Positions 22,901 through 32,254 of a stretch of 64,000 nt of DNA are shown here, in pieces. How positions within the stretch are numbered: the first letter of the stretch is position 1; the number at the start of each line of letters is the position of its first letter. The translations under genes were made by a program, and so were the position numbers. The notes beneath the pieces are model-generated. The model was not told the origin of the DNA, did not search any database, and was given only the letters and a program-made list of their open reading frames with translations. This DNA comes from Sabethes cyaneus (Eukaryota; Arthropoda; Insecta; Diptera; Culicidae). The DNA is taken from positions 175,680,411 to 175,744,410 of the forward strand of contig NC_071354.1 in NCBI RefSeq assembly GCF_943734655.1. Reading direction: 5' to 3'.

Positions 22901-25303
22901 CGTCGAAGTGATGAGCCTCCTACAAAAAGAACTGTTCTTTCCGACATCGCCAAGTTATTTGACCCCCTTGGTCTTATCTCTCCAGTAATCGTCTGTGCAA
23001 AGATTTTAATGCAGGAGTTATGGTTGCTGTCCTGCGACTGGGACGATCCCATTCCAGATCCCGTCAGGGCAAGCTGGGAAAACTACTACCGAGATCTGGT
23101 CAAAATTTCTGAACACCGAATAAACAGGTATGCTTTCTTACCTGATGCCGTTATTCAACTACACACTTTCGCAGATGCCTCTCAACTTGCTTACGGTGCC
23201 TGTACGTATGCCCGCTGTGAAGACGAGTTGGGAAACGTACGAATCCAGCTTCTGGCGTCGAAATCCCGCATAGCCCCGCTTAAACGAATAACTATCGCTC
23301 GTTTGGAACTTGAAGCAGCCAAATTAGCCGCGCGGCTCCACGACAGAATCAAACAAGCCATCGACGTCAACGTATCCGCATCCTACTTTTGGTCCGACTC
23401 AGCTGTAACTTTGCAATGGTTAAAATCACCCCCGAATGTTTGGCCAACTTTCGTCGCCAATAGAGTATCTGAAATCCAGCAGTATACGAACGGTTGCCAA
23501 TGGAAGCATGTTCCCGGGACAGAAAATCCAGCAGACTTGATTTCGCGTGGCATGTCAGTAGAAGATCTTCTCGTATCCAAATTATGGAGTAATGGTCCTG
23601 CTTGGCTGTCACAATCCTCGCAAAATTGGCCCAATTCTTTCCCACCAAGCGTCCCAGATGAAGTTTTGGAAAGGCGGACAGTAGCAGCAGTCGCACAAGC
23701 ATCTATACCAGTTCACCCGTGGTTTTCACTTTGGTCCTCCTACAGACTTCTTTTGCACGCGATAGGATATTGTTTACGCTTTGTGTCCAACACCCGTTTG
23801 AGAGTGCGAACACAACCTTTATCTACAACCCAACCTATCGACCGAACACTGACAGTGGCAGAGCTGAATAAGGCAAAAACGATACTCATACGATTAGCCC
23901 AGGAAGACGCATTTTCGACAGAACTGAAACAGTTGCAGAAAGGTGAAACTGTATCAAAACAATCATCCATTCACCTGATGAGCCCGTTTTTAGACCCAGA
24001 GAGAGTGTTGAGAGTAGGAGGCCGTCTTAATTTGTCCCAGTTACCCTATCAAGCAAAGCATCCAGCTTTAATTCCCGCTAACCACCCGCTTACCCGGATG
24101 ATAGCTGAACATTACCACCGTAAATTGCTTCACGGCGGCGGGCGCCTGCTGTTAAGTACAATTCGAGAGGAATTTTGGCCGCCAAGAGGCCGCAAACTAG
24201 TTCAAAGCATCGTCAGAAATTGTTTTCGTTGCACACGCCTCAATCCAGTACCTGCCCAGCAACAAATCGGTCAATTACCAGCTCCGAGAATAATCCCAAG
24301 TCGTCCATTCAGTATCACCGGCATTGACTACGCTGGCCCACTGTATCTTCGTCCGATTCATAAGCGTGCAGCACCTGCCAAATCTTACCTGTGCGTCTTT
24401 GTGTGCTTCTCAACCAAAGCAGTGCACTTAGAATTGGTGAATGACCTGTCCACCCAAGCATTCCTGTGTTGCCTCCGAAGGTTCATCGCCCGGCGTGGCT
24501 GTCCTGCGCATATCCATTCTGACAATGGTAAAAATTTCGAAGGTGCAAAGAACGAACTGGCTGAACTTTTCACTATGCTGCACAATAAATCACAGCAGAA
24601 TGAAATAGTTTCCTTTTGCGCTGAAGAAGGCATCACCTGGCATCTAATACCGCCCAAAGCGCCGCACTTTGGGGGCCTTTGGGAATCAGCCGTTAAAGTG
24701 GCCAAGAAACATCTATTTCGACAGCTAGGACCGACTCGCCTAACGTTTGAGAGCATGTGTACTATTTTGACACAAATTGAGGCGATAATGAACTCCCGTC
24801 CCCTGCTTCCCATGACAGAAGATCCGAACGACTTAGCCGCACTCACACCTGGACACTTTCTTATCGGATCATCCCTGCAAGCCCTGCCCGACCCAGATCT
24901 GAACGACATACCTGTGCACCGACTCGACCACTATCAGCAGCTGCAGTTGCATGTGCAGCAATTTTGGATCCATTGGCGAAAGGAGTATCTACAAGAACTA
25001 CAGAAAGACACCCGAGGATGGAAACGAAATGATGAAATAGTTCCCGGCAGGATGGTCATCATTGTCGACGAACTACAACCACCGATTCGCTGGCCGTTAG
25101 GGCGAATACAAGCTGTTATACCCGGAAAAGATCAGCTGGCACGAGTTGTTTCAGTCCGCACTACTCGTGGAATCATCACTCGTCCGATTGCAAAAATTTG
25201 CCTGTTGCCGTGTTCTCCAGTACCAGCCAACACTTCACAAGACTCACCAATGGCCAACAACCCACAACCGGCCCAACGCAGTTCGGATATGTCGTCAGGA
25301 TGA
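19919..25303 (+). CDS. gag-pol: BEL/Pao Gag-Pol polyprotein
   Basis: This is a single frame of 1,794 codons with no interruption. The first ATG is at 19919, but ATG at 19934 (MADQQ) is a plausible alternative. Gag has a coiled-coil-like N-terminus (LEAVQAQLEDIEASPEGQ), a capsid-like region and zinc knuckles at about residues 345-405 (CGVCGQPHMAIKC; CHNCLKTGHMVRNC; CHKCNRRHHTLLH). The aspartic protease active site reads LLDSASQPNLIT near 494, a BEL variant of D-S/T-G. The RT has FDGSAKTSTGFSLNEALCVG and the catalytic YVDDFIGG near 908. An RNase H-like part with TFADASQLAYG follows near 1083. The integrase has an HHCC region near 1400, then GIDYAGPL, HSDNGKNFEG and GGLWESAVKVAKK (DDE, about 1470-1590). 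The C-terminus ending with RLDHYQQLQ and WRKEYLQELQ is the usual BEL tail domain. No env is present. Confidence 0.97.
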   Translation: MPLINMADQQLERQLRSRRSTLLASLGRAEAFDADFDVQRDQTQVTLRLQYLSGIWDNLEAVQAQLEDIEASPEGQAEHAAARADFESRLFAIKASLISKLPSVPANQSSQPSRSSSTLSGIKLPTISLPEFDGDYKQWLAFHDTFLALIHSNSEVPDIQKFHYLRAAVKGEAAKLIESIGISSANYALAWQTLEGRYSNDYLLRKRHLQALFDIPCMNKESATTLHGLVDEFERYVKILHQLGEPTGSWGTILEHLLCTRLHDSTLREWENHASTVENPDYTCLIDFLQRRTRVLDSISVNHNHASNPASVMPANTSKRPFHSQYRLSSYSSTANSVGSKPTERCGVCGQPHMAIKCPKFNQLTFGERQQLVQSKRLCHNCLKTGHMVRNCLSNSSCHKCNRRHHTLLHSTQGDGSRRTIEATASSSTLPENSQPDELTAATASAQSSVPATENVPEVEVSSAVQHPRENVFLLTVIVKVIDAFGHTHLARALLDSASQPNLITDRMAQILRLRRDRVNVTVQGAGKLCKPVRESVFAQIHSRRDDFSCGVSFLVMDKVTANLPSQDISTTGWKIPKGLFLADPSFNKSQPIDMVLGARHFYSFFPSSARIQLDKNLPLLVDSVFGWTIVGSASPVLSSPVSSSAICNTVLVSNISLEDSIERFWKTEELTTEGNYSVEETQCETLYQATVSRNPEGRYFVRYPKKPDFESMLGESKSAAMKRFELLERRLQRNPLLKDDYHQFMREYLSLGHMQLVKEDEEHNSRAYYLPHHPVIKEASSTTKVRVVFDGSAKTSTGFSLNEALCVGPVVQDDLLTIILRFRTFPVALVGDIAKMYRQVLVHPEDTRLQRILWRFSSESPVQTYELLTVTYGLAPSSFLATRTLQQLATDEGEPYQTGAQALKKCFYVDDFIGGAQTVEEAIQLRNELTELLTKGGMELRKWTSNQLEVLQGLSQEQIGTKSTLRFSPNETVKALGIAWEPEIDCLRFDSQIRRSDEPPTKRTVLSDIAKLFDPLGLISPVIVCAKILMQELWLLSCDWDDPIPDPVRASWENYYRDLVKISEHRINRYAFLPDAVIQLHTFADASQLAYGACTYARCEDELGNVRIQLLASKSRIAPLKRITIARLELEAAKLAARLHDRIKQAIDVNVSASYFWSDSAVTLQWLKSPPNVWPTFVANRVSEIQQYTNGCQWKHVPGTENPADLISRGMSVEDLLVSKLWSNGPAWLSQSSQNWPNSFPPSVPDEVLERRTVAAVAQASIPVHPWFSLWSSYRLLLHAIGYCLRFVSNTRLRVRTQPLSTTQPIDRTLTVAELNKAKTILIRLAQEDAFSTELKQLQKGETVSKQSSIHLMSPFLDPERVLRVGGRLNLSQLPYQAKHPALIPANHPLTRMIAEHYHRKLLHGGGRLLLSTIREEFWPPRGRKLVQSIVRNCFRCTRLNPVPAQQQIGQLPAPRIIPSRPFSITGIDYAGPLYLRPIHKRAAPAKSYLCVFVCFSTKAVHLELVNDLSTQAFLCCLRRFIARRGCPAHIHSDNGKNFEGAKNELAELFTMLHNKSQQNEIVSFCAEEGITWHLIPPKAPHFGGLWESAVKVAKKHLFRQLGPTRLTFESMCTILTQIEAIMNSRPLLPMTEDPNDLAALTPGHFLIGSSLQALPDPDLNDIPVHRLDHYQQLQLHVQQFWIHWRKEYLQELQKDTRGWKRNDEIVPGRMVIIVDELQPPIRWPLGRIQAVIPGKDQLARVVSVRTTRGIITRPIAKICLLPCSPVPANTSQDSPMANNPQPAQRSSDMSSG

Positions 25304-25422
25304 ACTAAAGTGAGAAGAAATAGTGTTAGAATTATAAAAACCAACCTGTATTACTAGTTAGTTAAAATTTATGTTACTTGTTTACATTTTTTGTTGAACA
25401 TGATTGTTCAAGGCGGCGGGTA
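25304..25422 (+). other. BEL 3' region with purine tract
   Basis: This short non-coding stretch lies between the stop codon and the 3' LTR. AAGGCGGCGGG just before the LTR (25410-25420) is the likely polypurine primer, though two pyrimidines interrupt it. Confidence 0.6.
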
Positions 25423-25911
25423 TGTTGAGACTTAGAAGTAAAATCGACCGCACTGGCGGTAGAATTGCATCCTGTAGCAGATTGGTGCTAACGGGCGTAC
25501 ATTTAGACCAGTTTTGCAGCCCTTCTGGCAACCCGTCAGCCGCATAATAATTTCAGTAGCGATCGGACGATAGTCAGTCCAGATCGAGCCAGTAACAAGA
25601 GTAAACGCAAAACTTGCGTATTCGTTATCCTGCTATCAAATATACTTACCACTCTGCAATACTTACCTGTGAAGTTGGTTATTAGTTGGACCCGTTTAGC
25701 CTGAAATAAATCTCTAAGTTATATTGCCTAATACGGTGACTTCAGTGATATTCTATAACAGTGAAAATTCCGATCCACTACCATCCTCTTTGGTGGTTAT
25801 TATCCAGCAGCCGCCGGCTGTCGTCGTTCCCGCCTGCTATACACGCTTGCTGCCGGCTGTCGTCGTTTCCTTTTTTCCTTCAAAATACACAACGTAGGGC
25901 AAGCGCCAACA
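25423..25911 (+). repeat. BEL 3' LTR, intact
   Basis: This 489-bp LTR begins TGTTGAGACTTAG and ends GCCAACA. It looks identical to the 5' LTR outside the foldback insertion. It is followed by the CTTTG duplication at 25912-25916. Confidence 0.93.
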
Positions 25912-25916
25912 CTTTG

Positions 25917-26087
25917 TTTTATATCACACAATATCGTTGAATTCACGCGACCCAGACAATAACCGCTTTTGATAAAAATCTCACTGGGCGCGAATTAGCT
26001 TTTCTACAAAATTTTGCCGGTATCACTTTTTCTTTGCACGCACTTTAGTAATCACTTTTAAAAAAATTTTATCCTTATCGTCGCCAC
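25917..26087 (-). other. gypsy 5' leader, outer part, with primer site candidate
   Basis: This is the remainder of the gypsy leader. On the minus strand, TGGCGACGATAAGGAT directly adjoins the 5' LTR (26071-26086), the position of a tRNA primer binding site. The tRNA was not identified. Confidence 0.6.
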
Positions 26088-26312
26088 TGTTATGTATGAT
26101 TAATCAGGGGAATCTTCAACGTGAAGAGTAATATAAGAGATGCTGCAGTTACGGTAACACTAACTGGAATAAACTACCAGTTCTTTATTCTAACTCGTTT
26201 TATACAATAGAAACTCTCCAATGAGATCTAGCATAGATTGAGTACCGTCAAGCGGTGAGTTATACAATTTATATTAAAGGGTTCGGCTAACTGATCGAAA
26301 GAATATATAACA
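26088..26312 (-). repeat. gypsy 5' LTR
   Basis: This 225-bp LTR is identical by eye to 11273-11497. It is followed by the target duplication GACT at 26313-26316. Confidence 0.93.
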
Positions 26313-26371
26313 GACTGAGATGGTACTGTCAAATGAATGTGAATTGAGTCAAAGTGATTGTGTCATCCCTG

Positions 26372-26480
26372 CTCCAGACATTTCTGCAAGATCTGTGAGG
26401 AAGCTGAAAATTTGGTCCGTTGTGGCGCAAGTCCCCATGAGGTCCACTTGATAATTCTCTACGAAACGAAGCATATGATG
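26372..26480 (-). pseudogene. Non-LTR retrotransposon relic, upstream RT part
   Basis: On the minus strand this reads FVENYQ, then ATTDQIF and DLAEMSGAG, which corresponds to the conserved GEYQ...STTDQIF region just before the IDFKAAY motif found at 11050. It is therefore the other half of the relic at 10250-11069. The hAT-like MITE and everything inside it separate the two. I could not follow similarity beyond about 26480. Confidence 0.7.
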
Positions 26481-29400
26481 GTGGGGTGTAGTAGTATCAA
26501 GAGTGTTTCACTCGAGAGTCTAATTTCAGATGGTTACTTGCCTTCAGAAGAGGGCTGGGTTAATGACATTGGCCAATACAGAATACATACCACATTAATT
26601 CTTAAATGGATTATGAAATGAAAACATCTTTAAGCGAATTAAAAGTTAATTTAAATAAGGTATACATTGAAATTGTTAACGAGTGATGTTTGATGACAAT
26701 CTACGTTCAAATTATGAAGTTAAGTAAAATAATGAGGTCATATAAATTGAAGCGGAAGAAAACAACAAAAAAGCGCAAATATGTCAGTTCCACGGTGGTG
26801 AATCCAAAGCCCATTTCATTACGGAATCGCTTGATAGTGGGCAAACACTGTCGTCATATCTTCGTTCTTTGGTTAGCTGGAATCGACATGCCATTCCACA
26901 GGCTAATCAAACAGGCTAGAGTCTGGACTGGAAGGTGCCGTGGAAAAATGTGCGAACGAATAAAATAGCTCCATATTCTCGGTGCAGTCGCTGCTGTCTG
27001 CACTTCTCGCTGCACACATTCCGACCGTTTATGTAATTACATATCGTAATTTATTACACTTATATAACTCTCGTACTCGATGGCTTTCATGGATGCTCGG
27101 AACTGCCCGGTGGCTAAGAACGCACCGCCGCCGCCGCGTCGTCGCCCCGGGCAAGCTCCATTGCTGGCTTATCGCTACAAAACTTATTGTTTTGCGATAC
27201 GGTGCTTGCCGATCTTTGCAAACCAAAGGCACCGCTTTATACTCTACACTTTTGTCGACATTTCCAGAAGTCAAAAGTGATAAGATGAAACGAATGAGGG
27301 GCCCGTTCGTTCCGGTGGCTATTTCGCTTTCTGCGCAAATTACTCATCTTTTCTCGCTTGTCCTCTACCCGATAGAGGAGGCGGTGATGGGTGTCGGGCA
27401 TTCGACGGGTGCACCGTCGTCGTGTCGGGCGGGGCATATAAAGATTAGCGAAACGCAGTTCTGTTCCTAGAAGATGGTTCCTCCGCTGAACCGTAGTGTG
27501 CAAGCTCGTTTGACGAAGCCAGACAATCAGGTTCCACTTCGTTTCGTGGCGAAAATCTGCGAGACGTCTCGATGGTGGACTGTGATAGCAAATTTTAGTA
27601 AATTAAGAAATTAGTTCTGTCCAAGCTGAGTTCTGGTTGTTGCAGCGTGGTTGAAATTAAATTAGGTTGTTTAAATTTGGAGCCATTCTACTCCAAGTAA
27701 CTACACTATTTAATCTGAGAGTCCTCGTGTTCACACTTTGTTTGTAGCATCAAGCGAAAACAGCTTCAAAGCGGGTGTTTGATTTTATTACGCTGCCGAT
27801 TGCAGGCACGCATACTTTAATAAGGCCAACCTGCCAATGACATTGAAATTTTTGCGGTCGAATTAAATGCAAATGAACCGCTGAACGACGGCAAGGCTAA
27901 TTTACATGGTTCAGGATAGATTTTCCTCACAAACAACCGATGCGTACGTAACGGATTGTCACTTGTGGTGAGGTTTGGGTTTGGTCAGCTTGGATGACGG
28001 GTGATTGAAACTGGTTTTCCCGGCGGAAGTGTCAAACTTATTTTGCCTTCTTAGCATACAAATTGAGGACAATAGAATAAATCTGTTCACTAATTATAGA
28101 TTAATCATTTGCAGTTAGATTTATGCATTCTCGATTAAATAATTGAAAAGAATTATTGGATACATCCTATGAATGACAATAACTTTTGAAATTGCTTTAG
28201 GAAACGTTTTCAAGTCGGTGCCATTATTCAACTAATAGAATTTAAACAAATACATTAAATGGACACGTGAAGCTGTTTCCTGCTAGAGAAACTGTAAACG
28301 CTTCATTTCGAGCACGTTACCATATGCCGTACCAACGACGTTCGAACGTGACATTGCACCAGCAACTGCAGCAAACCAGTTCGCAAAGTTAACATACCTA
28401 CATTTAATTGACTTGAGTGACGCCAAATTTCTGCTTTATTAATACCCAAACCTAAAGTGGGGGACAAACGTGAACCGGAAAATCTAATCCATAAGCAATC
28501 TATCAGTCATGTTTTGCGTAACAATAACTCCGACGACGAAATGAATAACTTGTTCTTCTGATATGTGAATTGAAAGGCTTAGATGCATTTAGCGCCTTCG
28601 GCGGGGTAATCGATATTCAGAATTTGCAGCGTAACAAGCACCGTCTCCTTGTTATCCTACTACGGAACATTTTTGTTCGCTTGAATGGAATGACATTTTT
28701 CTCAAACGTCACCGCTGGGCAGCAGCACAGAAGTTGTACCTATCGTGTTCGTATGACGACCGACAGCGCCGACGATATGATGATAACGCTTTTGCAAAAA
28801 ACAGTATTGAATCGTTAGTTTTTGCATCGTTCTACAGAAGATGAAGTGAGTTCCGAACCATGTCACGATTTTTCTGAGCAATATAAATTTTTTATCATAC
28901 GAATGTGCGGTCAATTATTTAAAATAGTAACGCGTGTGTTTTGCAATGTCTTATACTAAAGCCATAAATATCAGCCGATGTGTAATTGTAGCTGGCAAAA
29001 ATATTTTTAATCATTAAAAGAATACAGTCAGAAACTGGGCAAGATTGCAAAATATCTGACAAATATAGACGGAAACCCGAAAAATACATAAATAAGAATA
29101 ATCGAAGTCGGTTTCAACTATTCTAGAGAAAATATTTGGATGTTTTAACTTTTTACGAAGTGATAAACACTCTACTAGATTCATAAATTATCACAGATTT
29201 TCAGTTCGCCTGTTTGAGAACTTTATCCGGTAAAAGTTGCAAATCATTGAGTCATTAGAGCGATAGCACTCTGTTTTGAAAGGGGTACGGTACCACCGTA
29301 CCACACCGTTTCTTCCGCGTTAGTAAATAATTCCGAGGCGATAGGCATCACGTGACGACTGATATGATCTTTTCATTTGTCGAATGTTCAACGCTACGCG

Positions 29401-30464
29401 GTTTTATGACTCATTTTTTTCCCGTATAACCGTTCCTAATCGGTGGCGTAAATGACGGCTCTCTAGTAGTACACACTCGCGTCAGGTTCAAATCGCGAAC
29501 CAGGAATAAGATGGTAGAAATTGTTGTTGTTACCTACACAACTTTTATTCGATTTATCTGAAAATAAAAATCTTGGAATAATTTATAATGTGATTGGCAC
29601 TGGCATTTAGTCAACCATAAAGAGAAGATGGTGCTATAAAACAAAGGTCGAAAAGAAATTGGTCGAAAATCACGAAATTGATCCGAAGCCCCGAGGGTCG
29701 AGTATCATATACCAATCGATAGGATTCGACGAACTGAGCAATGAGAACGTTTCTTAGAGTTGGTCGAACCGATTTACGCTATAATGCGGGGTGACAAAAA
29801 CGGGACAGTGTCAAAATCGGGTATTTTTTCAATTTTTATTTTTTTGTATATAACTTAGAACAAACTGTACATATTCCATTCTGATCACTTTTAGGGCATT
29901 TCGCACTCCCTTCTACCTCTCTGACCAAGAGATCCAAGAGATAGAACAAAACAATGTTCTTCAAATTTTTTGAGAAGAATATAATAAAGAACTTTGCCAA
30001 AAAAAGTAATCTTCTAGCTATTATAGTTGTGGAGATAAGAAACTATTTTGTTGGAAACTCCACGATATTAAACTTTTTGAACACAATTCTTTTCACAGTG
30101 TTTTAACACATTTGACATGTTTGATTATGATTTTCAAACAGTCAAATTTCATTCTTTTCTAGAATATAGTAACTTGCTATCGTCAATATTTGAGAAGAAA
30201 ATTCGAATTTTCTTTTAAAAATCATGCAACTTTCAATAACAATGACTCCCTAACATATAAAAACGTGCTAACCATTCATTACCCATGTGAAAAATACTGC
30301 GGAATGCTAAACAAATTAGCCTAACCATGCATTACCCTCTACAGAAACACTTGCATTGAAATTTGTTACTCGGTGGGCTTTAATATGGCGTAGTTCAAAA
30401 ATAGTGTTATTCAGATTAAATAAATGTCTGAAATAATTATTAAAAAGGTGTAATTCAAGCAACA
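26481..30464. other. No recognisable gene; possible host intergenic DNA
   Basis: I see no transposon termini or protein motif in this nearly 4-kb stretch. It includes GC-richer DNA at 27080-27560 and AT-rich DNA elsewhere. Open frames such as 26982-27470 overlap others on both strands and show no domain. A sequence near 29450-29515 with AGGTTCAAATCGC has weak resemblance to a tRNA B box. This may be the least transposon-dense host DNA in the window. Confidence 0.4.
27437..27614 (+). promoter_or_regulatory. Possible TATA promoter before a small open frame
   Basis: TATAAAG lies at 27437-27443 in GC-richer DNA. An ATG at 27474 opens a 46-codon frame ending at 27614 (starting MVPPLNRSVQARLTKPDNQ). 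The peptide has no motif I recognise. This could be a host promoter and first exon, or chance. Confidence 0.2.
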
Positions 30465-32002
30465 TAGATTATTACGCTCCCTTTCGGAGTATGGATATTG
30501 ATTCGGACTACTACCTAGTAGCAGTACATGTGCGCTCAAAACTATCGACGGTTTATACCTCGCGACAAAGTCGCCCTCCTCGGCTAAACATTCGACAACT
30601 AGACAACCCGCGAACTGCCGAAAACTACGCGCGCGTACTGGATGAAGCTCTGCCTTCCTCTGTGGAGCTAGATGCTTCGACCCTCAAAAACGGATGGAGT
30701 AGGATACGCTCAGCCGTCAACGAGGCCGCAACCGCGGTGCTAGGTGTGGAAACCTCGAGTGCACGAAATGATTGGTTTGACGGGGAATGCCAAGAAGCGA
30801 TAGAGAGTAAAAAAAGAGCTTGGGAAAACTATTTGAGCATATCCACGAGAGAGAATTTGGCCAAGTATCGACGAGCGAGGAATGAGTTGACCACGATCTT
30901 GAGAAGGAAAAAGCGCCAGAGAAGGACAGAGATCGTGAGGAGCTTGAACAACAATTTCGGGCTAATGATACCCGCAAGTTTTACCAGAAGGTGAACCAAA
31001 CTCGCAAGGCCCACACACCAAATCCTGACATGTGTAGGGACGAGGGAGGGCATCTAATCACAAATGAGCGCGAGGTGGCCGACAGGTGGAAGCAGTTCTT
31101 CGATGAACACCTCAACGGCGATATAGCAGCAGGAGACGCAATGAAAGTTAACCTCGGAGTACCTACAAACGACAACAGCATACCGGCTCCCGATCTCGAA
31201 GAGATCCGACGAAAAGTCGGTCTACTGAAGAATAATAGAGCCGCCGGAAAGGACCGACGCAGCGTTACAAATTAATGCGTTGAAAACCAAATATATGGTA
31301 GGAAGAGGCTCCCGAGAAAGTAACGTTTGCCTCCCACGGACAGTGACTATTGACGGCGATGAACTGATGTGGTTGATGAGTTCGCATATTTGGGATCTCT
31401 GGTCACCGCCGACAATAATACGAGTAAGGAGATCCAACGACGCATTCAAGCTGGAAATCGAGCCTACTTTTCCCTTCGCAAGACGTTTCGATCAAGGAGC
31501 ATACGCCGCCGCACAAAGCTGACGATATTCAAAATGCTAATCAGACCGGTAGTCCTCTACGGACTTGAGACAGTAACTTTACTTACGGAAGACATACGTG
31601 CACTTGCAGTTTTTGAACGAAAGGTGTTGCGGACTATTTTTGGCGGAGTACAAACGGAAAGCGGAGAGTGACGGAGGCGTATGAATCACGAGTCACAGGC
31701 ACTGCTTGCAGAGATTCCTATCGTACACCTGTCGAAAGTTGGGAGACTACGGTGGGCCGGCCACGTCGTAAGGATGAGGGACGACTGTCTAGTGAAATCC
31801 GTTCTCTTCAAGAACCCCACCGGCACCAGGAATAGAGGGGCTCAACGTGCTAGATGGCTCGACCAGGTTGAAGCTGACCTGCGTGTGTCGAGACGCGCAA
31901 CGAATTGGCGATGAGTAGCCCAGGACCGAGTACAATGGAGAGGAATTCTTGATACGGCAAGAGCCACCACGGCTCTCGGCTGAATAAGTAAATAAGTAAG
32001 TA
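30465..32002 (+). pseudogene. Non-LTR retrotransposon relic lacking its RT core
   Basis: The first frame (30491-30994) opens with the endonuclease end IDSDYYLVAVHVRS and continues through the linker (NDWFDGECQEAIESKKRAW). The RT N-terminus follows at 30991-31255, ending LLKNNRAAGKDR. Directly afterwards (about 31255-31275) the text becomes ALKTKYMVGRGS, so the palm with the FADD motif, several hundred bases, has been deleted. The C-terminal part continues with VDEFAYLGSLVTADNN, VFERKVLRTIFGG and GRLRWAGHVVRM to a stop near 31914, with frame changes at about 31270, 31370 and 31670. The 3' end carries TAAGTAAATAAGTAAGTAAG (31985-32002), a short-repeat tail as in RTE-like elements. It is the same lineage as the relics at 10.3-11.1 and 51.9-52.6 kb. 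Confidence 0.85.
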
Positions 32003-32124
32003 ATGTTTCTATGCTGACGAATGCATTTGAGAAGCGTCAGTAGATTGATACTTACCGTCTAAGTGGATCTTGTTAAAGCGTTCGATATGGTACCGCATTC
32101 GTTGATGGTAATGAAGCTGGTAAG

Positions 32125-32254
32125 GTTGGGGTTTTCTCCTGTTAAAGGAGGGAGAGGTACACCATAGCATAAAATCCCGGCTCCAAAAATCAATACATGC
32201 CAAATTTGGTTCCATTTACTAGATTAGTTCTCGAGTTATTTTTATAGGTATAGA
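32125..32254 (-). mobile_element. Helitron-like terminal fragment
   Basis: One minisatellite unit (ccaaatttggttccatttac, then ctcgagtta) ends in TTTATAGGTATAGA before a T. This is the same right terminus as the array at 33679-40065, but the GTCT block is missing. Confidence 0.55.

Larger units (their letters stand above)
16475..25911 (+). mobile_element. BEL/Pao LTR retrotransposon
   Basis: This is a complete plus-strand element. Its LTRs run TGTTGAGAC...GCCAACA (489 bp once the foldback in the 5' LTR is discounted), with a CTTTG target duplication, a primer-site candidate and a single intact gag-pol frame. Without the foldback and its duplicated CGCCG it is 7,128 bp. It sits in the leader of the gypsy element in the opposite orientation. 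The LTRs look identical, so it inserted recently. The coding frame is intact, but the split 5' LTR probably disables this copy's own promoter. Confidence 0.95.
11273..26312 (-). mobile_element. Ty3/gypsy LTR retrotransposon, interrupted by BEL
   Basis: This complete LTR element lies on the minus strand. It has identical-looking 225-bp LTRs (TGTTAT...ATAACA), a GACT target duplication, a polypurine tract beside the left (3') LTR, and a primer-site candidate beside the right (5') LTR. It carries gag-protease and pol frames and no env frame. With the nested BEL element and its duplicated CTTTG removed it would be about 5.6 kb. The BEL element separates the 5' LTR and about 170 bp of leader from the rest, so the copy is probably no longer transcribed normally. 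LTR identity implies recent insertion. Confidence 0.95.
11070..26371. mobile_element. hAT-like MITE (258 bp) split by the gypsy element
   Basis: The left end is CAGGTATGGCACGATCAC at 11070. The right end, read inward, is CAGGGATGACACAATCAC, ending at 26371. About 46 bases of terminal inverted repeat follow, including TTCACATTCATTTGACAGT on both arms. The flanks are CTCCAGAT (11062-11069) and CTCCAGAC (26372-26379), an 8-bp target duplication with one mismatch. CAGGG/CAGGT termini with 8-bp duplications are typical of hAT elements. Without the gypsy insertion and its duplication the MITE is 203 plus 55 bp. It sits inside the non-LTR retrotransposon relic, so it inserted after that element and before the gypsy element. 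Confidence 0.75.

Noticed and set aside
26982..27470. 162-codon frame on the plus strand
   Set aside because: No motif; overlaps other open frames in the same GC-rich stretch on both strands; composition matches random reading of CG-rich DNA.
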